Source of the DNA: Solimonas marina
GTDB taxonomy: Bacteria > Pseudomonadota > Gammaproteobacteria > Nevskiales > Nevskiaceae
NCBI RefSeq assembly: GCF_012241385.1
Contig: NZ_JAAVXB010000012.1
Span: 1 to 64,000 of the forward strand
Direction of reading: 5' to 3'
DNA length: 64,000 nt
Positions 14,812 through 24,067 of this stretch are shown here, one piece after another. Position 1 is the first letter of the stretch. Every line of letters starts with the position of its first letter. The notes beneath the pieces are model-generated. The model was given only the letters and a program-made list of their open reading frames with translations, was not told the origin of the DNA and made no database searches. The translations under genes and the position numbers were made by a program.

Positions 14812-15612
14812 ATGGCGTCTCTCGTCGCAGAAGGACCAGTTTCTGTAATGCTTGAGCGAAAAGTGCGCTCGGGCGTGCCGGTGATCGGCACTTTCGTCAA
14901 GACCCTATCGGGGCAAACGGTGGAAGTGCTCGGGCAATCGGGCATGGACTTCGTCGTCCTTGACGCTGAGCACGCACCGTTCGGCATCGAGTCGGTGGAC
15001 CGGGCTCTGTGCGCCTCGCGCGCTGCGAGTCTCGATACCTTGGTTCGCGTTCCGAACCACGACCCTGCGTTCATCAATAGCTGTCTGGATTCGGGTGCGT
15101 GCGGCATCGTCGCGCCACACATACGATCCGCCGACGCGGCCCAGAGCATCGTCGATGCCGTGCGCTACGACAGGGGCAAGCGTGGCTTCTCTCCCTCTGG
15201 CCGCGCCGGTCGTTATGGCGCCTTCGATGCGAGTGCGTATCGCCAGGCGGCGGATGCGACAAACATGGTGTGGTGCCAGATCGAGGATCACGACGCCATG
15301 GATCGATTGGATGAGATCGCCGCCGTGGATGGGGTCGACTGCCTCTTCATCGGGCCCGCCGATCTCAGCCTGTCGTTGGGCCTGGACGGACAGGACGATC
15401 CCCGTCTACAGGATGCGATCAAGAAGATCGCCGCGGCAGGCCGTCACCATCACAAGGCGGTCGCTCTGTTTGTACCCAGCGTGGAACGTGTGGGTCCCAT
15501 GCTCGATCTCGATATAACGGTATTTGTCTGCGGGTCGGATCAGAGCCTGATGCTGGGGCGCGCCCGTAGCGTGGCCGCCGAGATGGCTGCACTGTCAAAA
15601 GGTCGCTCTTAG
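14812..15612 (+). CDS. HpcH/HpaI-family class II aldolase
   Basis: This encodes a 266-residue cytosolic lyase of the 2-oxo-3-deoxy-sugar acid / 4-hydroxy-2-oxo-acid aldolase family. The family cleaves such compounds to pyruvate or oxaloacetate plus an aldehyde. Visible motifs are VVLDAEHAPFGIE (metal and base site), HIRSADAA, RGFSPSGRAGRYG (substrate arginine) and LFIGPADLSLSLG. A divalent metal is expected at the acidic residues of the C-terminal half. GGAGG lies 14 nt before the ATG. In this operon it may cleave an intermediate made after the HyuAB step; the exact substrate is unknown. Confidence 0.82.
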   Translation: MASLVAEGPVSVMLERKVRSGVPVIGTFVKTLSGQTVEVLGQSGMDFVVLDAEHAPFGIESVDRALCASRAASLDTLVRVPNHDPAFINSCLDSGACGIVAPHIRSADAAQSIVDAVRYDRGKRGFSPSGRAGRYGAFDASAYRQAADATNMVWCQIEDHDAMDRLDEIAAVDGVDCLFIGPADLSLSLGLDGQDDPRLQDAIKKIAAAGRHHHKAVALFVPSVERVGPMLDLDITVFVCGSDQSLMLGRARSVAAEMAALSKGRS

Positions 15613-15673
15613 TCAAGAAGTACGCAGATCAAAAAGATCCGCATAACGCGGAAAAACAGGAGGAGTAACGCTG

Positions 15674-16939
15674 ATGTTCAACTGGTTCCGAAGCCTGAAC
15701 CCGTCAGAGGCGAGGGCTTTTTACGCTTGTTTCGGTGGGTGGGCGGTCGACGCGCTCGATACTCAAATATTTAGCTTTCTCATTCCGGTCCTGATCGCAA
15801 CGTGGCACATGTCGCAAGGCGAGGCCGGACTGCTCGGCACCGCAGCGCTGATCTCGTCCGCCATCGGCGGTTGGGGCGCGGGAATGTTGTGTGACCGGCT
15901 GGGCCGCGTCTTCATCATGAAGCTGGCGGTTGCCTGGTTTGTCTTCTTCACGATCTTGTGCGGCTTTGCCAACTCGTACGAACAGCTTTTCGTCGCGCGA
16001 GTGCTGTCCGGCATCGGCTTCGGCGGAGAGTGGGCGGCTGGCGCGGTATTGATCGGCGAAACCATTCGCCCGGAGTTTCGCGGCAAGGCGGTGGGGACGG
16101 TCCAGAGCGCTTATTCCGTCGGCTATGCCGTCGCGGCGGTCATGTCTGCCGTGCTGTTTTCCAATTTGCCCGACCATCTCGCCTGGCGATCGATGTTCTG
16201 GCTGGGGGTCGTGCCAGCGCTGTTCGTGTTCTTGCTGTTGCGTAACGTCAAGGACTCGGAAGTCTATCTGTCGGCGCGTCGGCAGCGCGCAGCCAAAGGC
16301 ACCGCGCATGTCAATCCGTTGATGATTTTTCATCGCAGCATTGTCAAGACCACCATCTTCACGTCGATCTTGGCGCTGGGCGTTCAAGCCGGCGGTTTCG
16401 CTCTTACGTTGTGGCTCCCGACATTCCTGAAGACCGTTCGCGGATTTACCGTGGCGGAGGTCGGTTATCACATGGTGAGTTTCACCGTCGGCTCGTTCTT
16501 TGGTTTTCTGATCGGTGCGTATCTATCAGACGCACTCGGTCGGCGCCTGAACTTCCTGCTTTTCGCGATCGGCAATGGAATCATGATTCCCGCCTTTCTC
16601 TATCTTCCAAGTGGGCAAGCCGTACTGTTTCTGCTCGATGCGCTTCTGGGCTTCTTCTGCTTTGGTATCTACAGTGCACTCGGGCCCTATTTCACCGAGC
16701 TGTTTCCGAGCGCAATACGCGCGACAGGTCAGGGGTTCTCATACAACTTCGGCCGTGGTGTCGGGGCCTTCTTTCCCGCTGTCGTCGGCCTGCTGAGTTC
16801 GGCGGGTGGTCTCCTGTCTTTGCGCGATGCCTTGGCGATCGCGGGTTGCGGCGCCTACTTTTTTGTCCTGCTCGCTATTGCGTTTCTCCCGGAGACGCGT
16901 GGACGAGACCTCAGCGAAATTCCGGACCTCGCGCCTTAA
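15674..16939 (+). CDS. MFS transporter (organic acid:H+ symporter type)
   Basis: This encodes a 421-residue inner-membrane transporter with 12 predicted helices. The N-terminus GWAVDALDTQIFSFLIPVL resembles the sialate/lactate (SHS) and related carboxylate symporters. The loop 2-3 motif GMLCDRLGRVFIMK is the MFS signature. ELFPSAIRATGQGFSYNFGR near residue 340 is typical of this family. GGAGGAG precedes the ATG. It probably imports the substrate of the HyuAB operon, a small carboxylate or ketone-bearing acid. Confidence 0.82.
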   Translation: MFNWFRSLNPSEARAFYACFGGWAVDALDTQIFSFLIPVLIATWHMSQGEAGLLGTAALISSAIGGWGAGMLCDRLGRVFIMKLAVAWFVFFTILCGFANSYEQLFVARVLSGIGFGGEWAAGAVLIGETIRPEFRGKAVGTVQSAYSVGYAVAAVMSAVLFSNLPDHLAWRSMFWLGVVPALFVFLLLRNVKDSEVYLSARRQRAAKGTAHVNPLMIFHRSIVKTTIFTSILALGVQAGGFALTLWLPTFLKTVRGFTVAEVGYHMVSFTVGSFFGFLIGAYLSDALGRRLNFLLFAIGNGIMIPAFLYLPSGQAVLFLLDALLGFFCFGIYSALGPYFTELFPSAIRATGQGFSYNFGRGVGAFFPAVVGLLSSAGGLLSLRDALAIAGCGAYFFVLLAIAFLPETRGRDLSEIPDLAP

Positions 16940-16980
16940 GCGAGGTCCGCCGAATCTGATTGCTTCCATGTCGTGGGACT

Positions 16981-17012
16981 AACGCCGCCGGCGCGCAATG
17001 GCGCCGGCGTTC
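16981..17012. repeat. GC hairpin between MFS and porin genes
   Basis: AACGCCGCCGGCGC and GGCGCCGGCGTT form a strong stem with a small bulge around GCAAT. It lies 42 bp after the transporter stop and about 45 bp before the porin start. The T tract is weak, so it may attenuate or stabilise rather than end the transcript. Confidence 0.55.
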
Positions 17013-17055
17013 GGCACCCGTCGGAAGAATTCCAAATAGAACGAAGGAGGAGAGT

Positions 17056-18783
17056 ATGAAAAAGGCACGAAAGGTTTTCGCAAAATCATTGATCGCGATC
17101 AGCGTGGCCGCTCTGAGTCCGGCCATTGCACATGCCGACGATACCCAGGATGTTCGAGCACAGCTGCAAGCTTTAAGCACAGTGGTCAAAAATATGCAGT
17201 TGCAGCAGCAAGCAATGCAGCAACACGAGCAGGATCTGGAGAAGCGGTTGGCTGCGAGTGAATCGGCTCGTGCTGCGTTGGCCGCGCAGGTGGCGCAACA
17301 GGCGAAAGCCCCCGCAGCGGGCGCGGCTGGCGGCGGCGCACTCGCCGCTCAAGGCGCGGCACCATTGCCAGCACAGGCGCAAGTGCCGGTTGCAACAAAT
17401 TCGGGCGAACCGGTTGCGGCGCATTCCACCGCTCAGCAATCCATGGCGGCCGCCGATATGCAACATGCACCGCCCGGCACACTCGGCGTCAACCCGGTTT
17501 TGGCAGACAGTGCGTTGCCGGCGGGGAAGGGGGCCAGCATCCTCATTCCCGGGACCAATACGCGCTTTACCTTCGGCGGGATGATCAAGGTCGACGCCTA
17601 CGACGATATTTCAGGCGCCAACCTCAATACCGTGCCGACCGATGCGGTTTCGATCCCGATCGACGGTACGTCGCAAGCGGATCGCAAGGGGCAGTTCATG
17701 ATGACGGCGCGCCAGACGCGCTTCAATGTTGGCAGCGAAACGCCAACGGACTGGGGTGCGCTTCGCTCGTTTATCGATATTGATTTCTATGGCACGGGCG
17801 GCACTGGACTGATCACCAACCCGGTGAGCCCGAGACTTCGACATGCTTATCTGTCGTTGGGCGGGCTGACGATCGGGCAGACGTGGTCGGTCTTCTTCGA
17901 TTTGGCGGCGGCCCCTGAAACCCTGGATATGACGGGACCGGTCGGCAATTCGTATGCGATTCGACAGCCATTGGTTCGATACCAGACGTCGATCGGCCAG
18001 CACGGGCAGATGACATTCGGCGTCGAGAACGCGGATGGTGACTTCCTCGGAGCCGACCAGACGAGCAATTTCCCGATCGGGTCGACGCTCAGTACGCGTG
18101 TTCTCAACAAGTTGCCCGATTTCACGGCGCGCTATACCTATAGCAGCGGCCCCTTGCGCCTCTCGGCCGCCGGTGTCGTGCGCTACCTCAATCTCGATAC
18201 AGGCGGCGCTTCGCTGGCCTTCGAGGGTCATGACGGAACATTCAATTTCGCCGGACAGGACTCGACATGGGCTTTCGGCGGCCAGCTCGACATGAAGGTC
18301 AAGACCTGGAATAGCGACAGCTTCATGCTCGGCCTCAATGGTGGTCCCGGTATCGGCCGCTATTTGATGGCCCCGCAGGACGCCGCTTTCGCGAAGGGTG
18401 TGGCACCCAACGGAGCGACCAATTCGAATCCTGGCAATGGCGCGGTGTTGGGCCCGGACGGCAAATTGAGGCCGATCTTTTCGTGGGGTGCGGTGGCGTC
18501 GTATCGCCATATCTGGTCAACCACGCTGCGCTCCAATCTCACGCTTGGCTATCAACATGTTGGCGATCCGGATGGAACGTTGCCCGTCAATTTCCCGGAG
18601 GAGTTGACGTCGTTGCATGCCAATCTGATATGGAGCCCGCTGCCGCAGGTCGGCTTCGGTATGGAGTACGTCCGCGAGACGCTTTCTCTGCGCGGGCAGA
18701 CGGATGCAAACCGCGAGCTTGGCTACGGCGACAGTGGATCGATGAATCGCATCCAGCTGACCGCGCAGTACAACCTTTTCTGA
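17056..18783 (+). CDS. DcaP-like outer-membrane porin
   Basis: This encodes a 575-residue outer-membrane protein with a signal peptide (to about residue 27, ending AHA). A long N-terminal coiled coil follows at about 30-80 (QALSTVVKNMQLQQQAMQQH), then an Ala/Gly/Pro-rich linker and a beta-barrel ending in Phe (QLTAQYNLF). This arrangement matches DcaP-family trimeric channels, which take up dicarboxylates and other negatively charged compounds; ALPAGKGASILIPGTNTRFT is a typical barrel entry. A strong GGAGGAG site supports ATG 17056. Placement between transporter and thiolase ties it to import of the operon substrate. Confidence 0.82.
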   Translation: MKKARKVFAKSLIAISVAALSPAIAHADDTQDVRAQLQALSTVVKNMQLQQQAMQQHEQDLEKRLAASESARAALAAQVAQQAKAPAAGAAGGGALAAQGAAPLPAQAQVPVATNSGEPVAAHSTAQQSMAAADMQHAPPGTLGVNPVLADSALPAGKGASILIPGTNTRFTFGGMIKVDAYDDISGANLNTVPTDAVSIPIDGTSQADRKGQFMMTARQTRFNVGSETPTDWGALRSFIDIDFYGTGGTGLITNPVSPRLRHAYLSLGGLTIGQTWSVFFDLAAAPETLDMTGPVGNSYAIRQPLVRYQTSIGQHGQMTFGVENADGDFLGADQTSNFPIGSTLSTRVLNKLPDFTARYTYSSGPLRLSAAGVVRYLNLDTGGASLAFEGHDGTFNFAGQDSTWAFGGQLDMKVKTWNSDSFMLGLNGGPGIGRYLMAPQDAAFAKGVAPNGATNSNPGNGAVLGPDGKLRPIFSWGAVASYRHIWSTTLRSNLTLGYQHVGDPDGTLPVNFPEELTSLHANLIWSPLPQVGFGMEYVRETLSLRGQTDANRELGYGDSGSMNRIQLTAQYNLF

Positions 18784-18805
18784 GCGCGAAAAAGGAGTCG
18801 ACGCT

Positions 18806-19996
18806 ATGACAATTCGGAAGCGCAACCCGAGCGCGGAGAGCTCTATTATCGTGGGATGCGGGCACACGCGCTTCGGTCGTTTGTCTGCCTCTCTGGAGGA
18901 GCTGATCCAGGAGGCAGTCACCGAGGCACTCGCCGATGCGGGTATGACCGGTGAGGCGGTCGATGCGGTCTGGCTGGGCCACTTCAACTCGGGAATGGTC
19001 GCCGACGGATTCTGCTCGTCGATGATTCTCGGTGCCGATTCGGCCTTGCGCTTCAAGCCCGCCATTCGATGTGAGAATGCCTGCGCTTCTGGCGCCGCGG
19101 CGCTCTATTCCGCCCTTGATGCAGTGGCGAGCGGGCGTGTCGATGTGGCGCTGGTGGTTGGCGTGGAGAAGATGACGCACCTCGACACCGCAGCGGTGAC
19201 GCGGGCACTTGGCGGCGCGAGCTATCAAAGGGAAGAGGCAGGGATGTCGTTTCCCGAAATCTTTTCCCGATATGCACAAGCGTATGCCGATCGCTTCGAG
19301 GACCCAACCGAGGCGATGGCGCGTATCGCGGTCAAGAACCACAGCAATGCGCTCGCCAATCCGCTCGCGCATATGCAGAAGCCGCTACCGCTCGATTTCT
19401 GCCTGTCCGTTTCGGAGCGTAATCCGATGATCGCCGCGCCACTCAAAGTCACGGACTGCTCGTTGATTACCGACGGTGCCGCGGCGCTGGTTTTGACGCG
19501 ACGTGACCGCTCTGCAGATTACCCGCGTGCGGTGGGTTTCCGGGCGGCAGAGCAAGTGAGTGATCTGTTGCCGCTATCGCGCAAGGATCTTGCAGCCTTT
19601 GAGGGGCCGCGGCACGCGTTTCAGCAGGCCTACGCCGCGGCAGGGATCACGGTCAATGATCTCGACTTCGCCGAGGTCCATGACTGCTTCACAATTGCCG
19701 AGTTGATGACGCTCGAGGCGATGGGCCTGGCGAAGCCGGGGGAGGCGCCGGCGATCGTGCGTGAAGGGCAGATCGAGCGTGGCGGACGATTGCCGATCAA
19801 TCTCTCTGGTGGTCTCAAAGCGAAGGGGCATCCGGTCGGCGCAACCGGCGTTTCGATGCATGTGCTCGCGGCGCGTCAGCTGACGGGGCGTGCGGGAAAG
19901 ATGCAGCTCGACGGTGCCGAACTGGGCCTTTGCTTCAACATGGGCGGCGGTGCCGTCACGAACTGCGTGTCGGTACTCGAGCCGCTCAAGGCGTAA
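18806..19996 (+). CDS. thiolase family acyltransferase (SCP-x type)
   Basis: This encodes a 396-residue cytosolic thiolase. The acyl-accepting cysteine is C93 in ENACASG, the His of the second active-site motif is in FAEVHDCF (about residue 290), and the last motif is GHPVGATG (about 337). The lack of a second catalytic Cys near the C-terminus (here [11 protein letters not shown]) places it with SCP-x/archaeal-type thiolases. It would cleave a 3-oxoacyl-CoA with CoA to acetyl-CoA plus a shortened acyl-CoA. AAGGAG precedes the ATG. With the CoA-transferase downstream, it provides the end of a beta-keto-acid route. Confidence 0.85.
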   Translation: MTIRKRNPSAESSIIVGCGHTRFGRLSASLEELIQEAVTEALADAGMTGEAVDAVWLGHFNSGMVADGFCSSMILGADSALRFKPAIRCENACASGAAALYSALDAVASGRVDVALVVGVEKMTHLDTAAVTRALGGASYQREEAGMSFPEIFSRYAQAYADRFEDPTEAMARIAVKNHSNALANPLAHMQKPLPLDFCLSVSERNPMIAAPLKVTDCSLITDGAAALVLTRRDRSADYPRAVGFRAAEQVSDLLPLSRKDLAAFEGPRHAFQQAYAAAGITVNDLDFAEVHDCFTIAELMTLEAMGLAKPGEAPAIVREGQIERGGRLPINLSGGLKAKGHPVGATGVSMHVLAARQLTGRAGKMQLDGAELGLCFNMGGGAVTNCVSVLEPLKA

Positions 19997-20030
19997 GCGA
20001 TTGCCGCACGGTAAAGAGAGGAAAGCGAAT

Positions 20031-20756
20031 ATGAAACCCGTTCTGAAAACCGCGGCGGAGGCCTTGCATGGCCTTCTGTCTGAAGGCATGACGATTTGCG
20101 TTGGAGGCTTTGGACTGTGCGGTATTCCGGAGCGACTGATCGACGCCATCGAGGCCTCCGGTGTGCGCAATCTGACGGTCGTTTCCAACAACGCGGGAGT
20201 CGATGGCATCGGCTTGGGAAGATTACTGCGATCAAGGCAAATCAAGAAAATGATTGCCTCCTATGTGGGCGAGAACAAGGAATTCGCCAGGCAGTATCTG
20301 GACGGCGAGCTTGAGGTGGAGTTCTGTCCGCAAGGCACGCTGGCGGAACGCTGCAGGGCCGGCGGCGCGGGCATTCCTGGGTTCTACACGAAAACGGGTG
20401 TTGGCACTCAGGTGGCAGAGGGCAAGGAAGTTCGCGAATTCGACGGCGAGCTCTATCTCCTCGAGCGCAGCATTTTCGCCGACCTTTCGCTGGTCAAGGC
20501 ATGGCGCGTCGACGAAGCCGGCAATACGGTCTTCCGCAAGACCGCGCGCAACTTCAATCAGCCGATGGCGACGGCCTCGCACATGACGGTGGTCGAGGCA
20601 GAGGAGATCGTGCCGATCGGGACGATTGACCCCGATGCCGTGCACTTGCCGGGGGTCTTCGTCAAACGCATCGTCCAAGGCGCAGCATCCGAGCATGTCG
20701 AGTTCCGGACGGTTCGCCCGCGTCCTGCTGTCGTAGCGGCCGAGGAGACACTCTGA
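20031..20756 (+). CDS. 3-oxoacid CoA-transferase subunit A
   Basis: This encodes a 241-residue alpha subunit of a family I CoA-transferase. Motifs include [16 protein letters not shown] (about residues 19-34), [15 protein letters not shown], and [20 protein letters not shown], all typical of SctA/PcaI/AtoD proteins. The enzyme moves CoA from succinyl-CoA or acetyl-CoA to a 3-oxo acid. The stop codon overlaps the start of subunit B (TGATG at 20754-20758), giving translational coupling. ATG 20031 follows GAGAGGAAA. Confidence 0.88.
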   Translation: MKPVLKTAAEALHGLLSEGMTICVGGFGLCGIPERLIDAIEASGVRNLTVVSNNAGVDGIGLGRLLRSRQIKKMIASYVGENKEFARQYLDGELEVEFCPQGTLAERCRAGGAGIPGFYTKTGVGTQVAEGKEVREFDGELYLLERSIFADLSLVKAWRVDEAGNTVFRKTARNFNQPMATASHMTVVEAEEIVPIGTIDPDAVHLPGVFVKRIVQGAASEHVEFRTVRPRPAVVAAEETL

Positions 20757-21421
20757 TGGCATGGACCCGTGAAGAAATGGCGCGTCGCGCGGCACGCGAG
20801 TTGCGCGACGGCTACTACGTGAACCTGGGTATTGGCATCCCGACACTGGTTGCCAACAATGTGCCGCAAGGTATCAAGGTCACCTTGCAGTCCGAAAACG
20901 GGATGCTCGGCATCGGGCCATTTCCCTATGAAGGGGAGGAGGATCCGGACCTCATCAATGCAGGCAAGCAGACCATTACCGAGCTGCCCCATTCTTGTTA
21001 CTTCTCGTCATCAGACAGCTTCGGCATGATCCGTGGTGGCCACATTGATCTGACGGTGCTGGGTGCAATGGAGGTCAGTGAGCGAGGCGACATCGCCAAC
21101 TGGATGATTCCCGGCAAGATGATCAAGGGAATGGGCGGGGCCATGGACCTCGTCGCAGGCGTGCGGCGCGTCATTGTCCTGATGGAACACGTTGCCAAGG
21201 ATGGTGGCGCCAAGTTTGTCCCGTCCTGTGCGTTGCCGCTGACCGGTGCGAATGTCGTCGACATGCTGATCACGGACCTGGGAGTGTTCGATCGCGCCAG
21301 CCATGGGGCGCCATTTCGTTTACAGGAAATGGCGCCGGGAGTGACACTGGCGGAGATACGGGAGAAGACTGCCGCAAGCTTCGAGCTCGGAGCGGCTCTG
21401 TTGGAAGCGTCCGACGCTTAA
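20756..21421 (+). CDS. 3-oxoacid CoA-transferase subunit B
   Basis: This encodes a 221-residue beta subunit that carries the catalytic glutamate E47 in [11 protein letters not shown], which forms the glutamyl-CoA thioester. [13 protein letters not shown] and the C-terminal ITDLGVFD are also conserved. It overlaps subunit A by one base and ends the operon. Together with the SCP-x thiolase and the HyuAB pair it suggests the sequence ketone or lactam, then 3-oxo acid, then 3-oxoacyl-CoA, then acetyl-CoA. Confidence 0.88.
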   Translation: MAWTREEMARRAARELRDGYYVNLGIGIPTLVANNVPQGIKVTLQSENGMLGIGPFPYEGEEDPDLINAGKQTITELPHSCYFSSSDSFGMIRGGHIDLTVLGAMEVSERGDIANWMIPGKMIKGMGGAMDLVAGVRRVIVLMEHVAKDGGAKFVPSCALPLTGANVVDMLITDLGVFDRASHGAPFRLQEMAPGVTLAEIREKTAASFELGAALLEASDA

Positions 21422-21532
21422 AGCGATCACGTGGCGTTCGGCGCTCGCCGGTGCGCGGGATCGTAAACGCAGCAACCACTTCAAGTGGGCGCGTGGCTGC
21501 CGCTTTGATTGCGGCGCTGGTTGCAGATCGCG

Positions 21533-21563
21533 AAGGCAGGGTCATGCCCGGCCTTTCGCTTTG
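21533..21563. terminator. weak terminator-like hairpin between convergent genes
   Basis: AAGGCAGGG and GCCCGGCCTT form an imperfect stem around TCAT, followed by TTCGCTTT. It lies between the CoA-transferase B gene and the convergent helicase gene. The stem has a bulge, so confidence is limited. Confidence 0.4.
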
Positions 21564-21579
21564 GTGGTGTGGGCGCGCG

Positions 21580-22977
21580 TCAGCCGATTTCGCGAACGCG
21601 GTATTTGCGGCCCTTGATCTTCACCTCGCGCAGACGCTGCAGCACGCGCGCGGCGTGCTTGCGGTCGATGGCGAAGTAGGTGCGGGTGTCGAAGCTGCTG
21701 ATCTTGCCGACCGCTTCCTTGACCAAACCGATGTCGCCGGTCAGTGCACCGAGCAGATCGCCGGGGCGCAGTTTGTCGCGGCGGCCGGCGTCGACGCACA
21801 GCGTCACCACCTCCGGCTGCAAAGGACGGTCGGGGCTCAGCGTGCCCGGCAGCGACTCGATCGTCGCTTCGATATTGAGCCGTGCTTCGATCGCGCGGAC
21901 ACGCTCGGCTTCGTCAGCGGTGTACAGATTCAGCGCCAGGCCCGTCTTGCCGGCGCGGCCCGTGCGGCCGATGCGATGCACATGCTGGTCGGGGTCTTCC
22001 GGCAGTTCGTAGCTGAGCACGGCGGCCAAGTCTTTGATGTCGAGTCCGCGTGCGGCGACGTCGGTGGCGACCAGCACCCGGCAGCTACCGTTGGCGAAGC
22101 GCACCAGGACTTCATCGCGTTCACGCTGGTCGATATGGCCGTGCAGGCCCAGTACGGCGTAGCCGCGCTGTGCCAGTTCGGCTTCCAGATCCTTGGCGTC
22201 GTTGCGCGTGAAACAGAACACCAGCGCCGAGGCTGGTCGATAGGTGCTGAGCAGATGGGCGAGTGCGTCGCTGCGCCGCCGGGGGCTGACTTCGAAGAAC
22301 AGTTGGCGAATCTGCCGGCCGTCGGACTCGACCTTGATCTCTACCGGCTTGCGCTGCAGCTGGCGGCTGAGGCCGCGCACGGCGTCGGCGAAAGTGGCCG
22401 AGAAGAACAGCGTCTGCCGCTCGCGCGGCGCGTGCTCGACGATGGACCGGCATTCGGCGGCAAAGTCGGCGCCGAGCATGCGGTCGGCTTCATCGAGCAC
22501 CAGCACTTTCAGCGCGTCGAGTTTGAGCGCGCCGCTGTCCAGGTGTTCAAGCACGCGGCCGGCCATGCCGACGACGATGTGCGGTTCGTGTTCCAGCGAC
22601 GCGAGCTGCGGCCGCTTGACGATGCCGCCGCTGAGCACGGTCAGCTTGATGTTGGGGATGAAACGCGCCAGCGCGCGAATCTCGCGGGCGACCTGATCGG
22701 CCAGCTCGCGCGTTGGACACAGCACCAGCGCTTGCGTGCGCGCCTGCGCCGGATCGATGCGCGACAGCAGGCCCAGCGCGTAGGCCGCGGTCTTGCCGCT
22801 GCCGGTCGGCGCTTCGCCGATCACGTCGCGTCCGTCGAGCATCGGCGGCAGGCTCTGCGCCTGGATCGGCGTCATGCGCGTATAGCCGAGCACCTCCAGG
22901 GCGCGTTGCAGCGCGGCATTCAACGGCAGGGCCGTGAACGTCTGATCGGGCGTCGGATTCTGGGTGTCGGTCTGCAC
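21580..22977 (-). CDS. dbpA: ATP-dependent RNA helicase DbpA
   Basis: This encodes a 465-residue DEAD-box helicase that unwinds 23S rRNA helices during large-subunit assembly. Motifs in order: TPIQAQSLP (Q motif), APTGSGKTAAY (I), PTRELADQV (Ia), VLDEADRML (II), FFSATF (III), LVATDVAARGLDIKDL (V) and HRIGRTGRAGKTG (VI). The C-terminal roughly 75 residues match the DbpA RNA-binding domain (LCVDAGRRDKLRPGDLLGA). I use GTG 22977, preceded by AGGAAG at 6 nt. An upstream in-frame ATG at 23085 adds a basic stretch without homology. Confidence 0.9.
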   Translation of the reverse strand: MQTDTQNPTPDQTFTALPLNAALQRALEVLGYTRMTPIQAQSLPPMLDGRDVIGEAPTGSGKTAAYALGLLSRIDPAQARTQALVLCPTRELADQVAREIRALARFIPNIKLTVLSGGIVKRPQLASLEHEPHIVVGMAGRVLEHLDSGALKLDALKVLVLDEADRMLGADFAAECRSIVEHAPRERQTLFFSATFADAVRGLSRQLQRKPVEIKVESDGRQIRQLFFEVSPRRRSDALAHLLSTYRPASALVFCFTRNDAKDLEAELAQRGYAVLGLHGHIDQRERDEVLVRFANGSCRVLVATDVAARGLDIKDLAAVLSYELPEDPDQHVHRIGRTGRAGKTGLALNLYTADEAERVRAIEARLNIEATIESLPGTLSPDRPLQPEVVTLCVDAGRRDKLRPGDLLGALTGDIGLVKEAVGKISSFDTRTYFAIDRKHAARVLQRLREVKIKGRKYRVREIG

Positions 22978-23208
22978 GCGGGCTTCCTGCGGGTGGTGTT
23001 GCGATGTTGCCTTCCGCGCGATGGCACGGCGGCGAACGGCCCAGAAGCGAAAGCACCGCGACCGGATCGCGATTGTAGTCGCCACGTCTACTTTGCGTGC
23101 AGGAAGCCCGCCGTGTCCGGCGGCGGCGGGGCGTCACCCGACGCCCATGCGGGTGTCGGGTGACGGGCATGTGGGACTGAAGGTCGCCGGTCCCGGGGCC
23201 TCGTGCGC

Positions 23209-23958
23209 TCAGAGCTGGCTCATGCCACCGTCGACGACGATCTCGGTGCCGACGATGTACGCCGACTCGGCGGCCGTCAGGTGCAGCACCGTGCTGGCCA
23301 GTTCCTGCGGCGTGCCGAAGCGGCCGAGCGGCACCTGGCCCTGGATCTGCGCGGCGGTGGCGTCGAGTTCGGCGCCGCTGAGGCCGAGCTTGCCGTACAG
23401 CGGCGTCTGCACCGGTCCCGGAGAGATGACGTTGACGCGGATGCCGCGCGCCAGAAATTCGCCGGACAGGGTCTTGGCCAGCGAGATCAGCGCCGCCTTG
23501 CTGGCCGCGTAGATCGTGGTATTTGGCATGCCGATGTGGGCGTTGATCGAGCCGTTGAGCGCGATGGCGGCGCCCGGATTCAGCAACGGCAACAGCGCCT
23601 GGATCTGGAAGAACGGGCCTTTGACGTTGGTGTCGAAGATCAGATCCCAGAGTTCGCTGCTGACGCCGGCCACATCGGCGAACTTGGCGATGCCGGCGTT
23701 GATGAACACGGCGTCGAGCGTCAGACCCTCGGCGGCAATGGCATCGGCCAGCGCCTGGGCACTGCCCAGGTCGGCGGCGTCATTGCGGATGGCGACGGCG
23801 CGCTCGCCGATGGCCTCGCGGGCGCGGGCCAGTGTGGCGTCGTCGCGGCCGGTGATGATGACGCGGGCGCCTTCGGCGGCGTAGGCCTGCGCGGCGGCCA
23901 GGCCGATGCCGCTGCTGCCACCGGTGACCAGAACGGTCTTGTCATTGAAGCGATTCAT
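23209..23958 (-). CDS. short-chain dehydrogenase/reductase
   Basis: This encodes a 249-residue classical SDR that uses NAD(P)H. The cofactor motif is TGGSSGIG (residues 11-18), the structural motif is NAG (FINAGIA), and the catalytic set is S-N-Y-x3-K with YAASKAAL near residue 150. The C-terminus has IVDGGMSQL. ATG 23958 follows CAGGAG at 7 nt. It is divergent from a LysR regulator across 109 bp, which probably controls it. Substrate unknown; the family covers many alcohol and ketone reactions. Confidence 0.85.
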   Translation of the reverse strand: MNRFNDKTVLVTGGSSGIGLAAAQAYAAEGARVIITGRDDATLARAREAIGERAVAIRNDAADLGSAQALADAIAAEGLTLDAVFINAGIAKFADVAGVSSELWDLIFDTNVKGPFFQIQALLPLLNPGAAIALNGSINAHIGMPNTTIYAASKAALISLAKTLSGEFLARGIRVNVISPGPVQTPLYGKLGLSGAELDATAAQIQGQVPLGRFGTPQELASTVLHLTAAESAYIVGTEIVVDGGMSQL

Positions 23959-24067
23959 GTCAGTACTCCTGTTGGTTGGGGCGGCTGATTGCCGTGTCTT
24001 CATCCTGCGTTTCGGTGCGCCGAATGCCGTGCCACAATCCGCATGAACTCGTTCGAAGGAATCGAAC

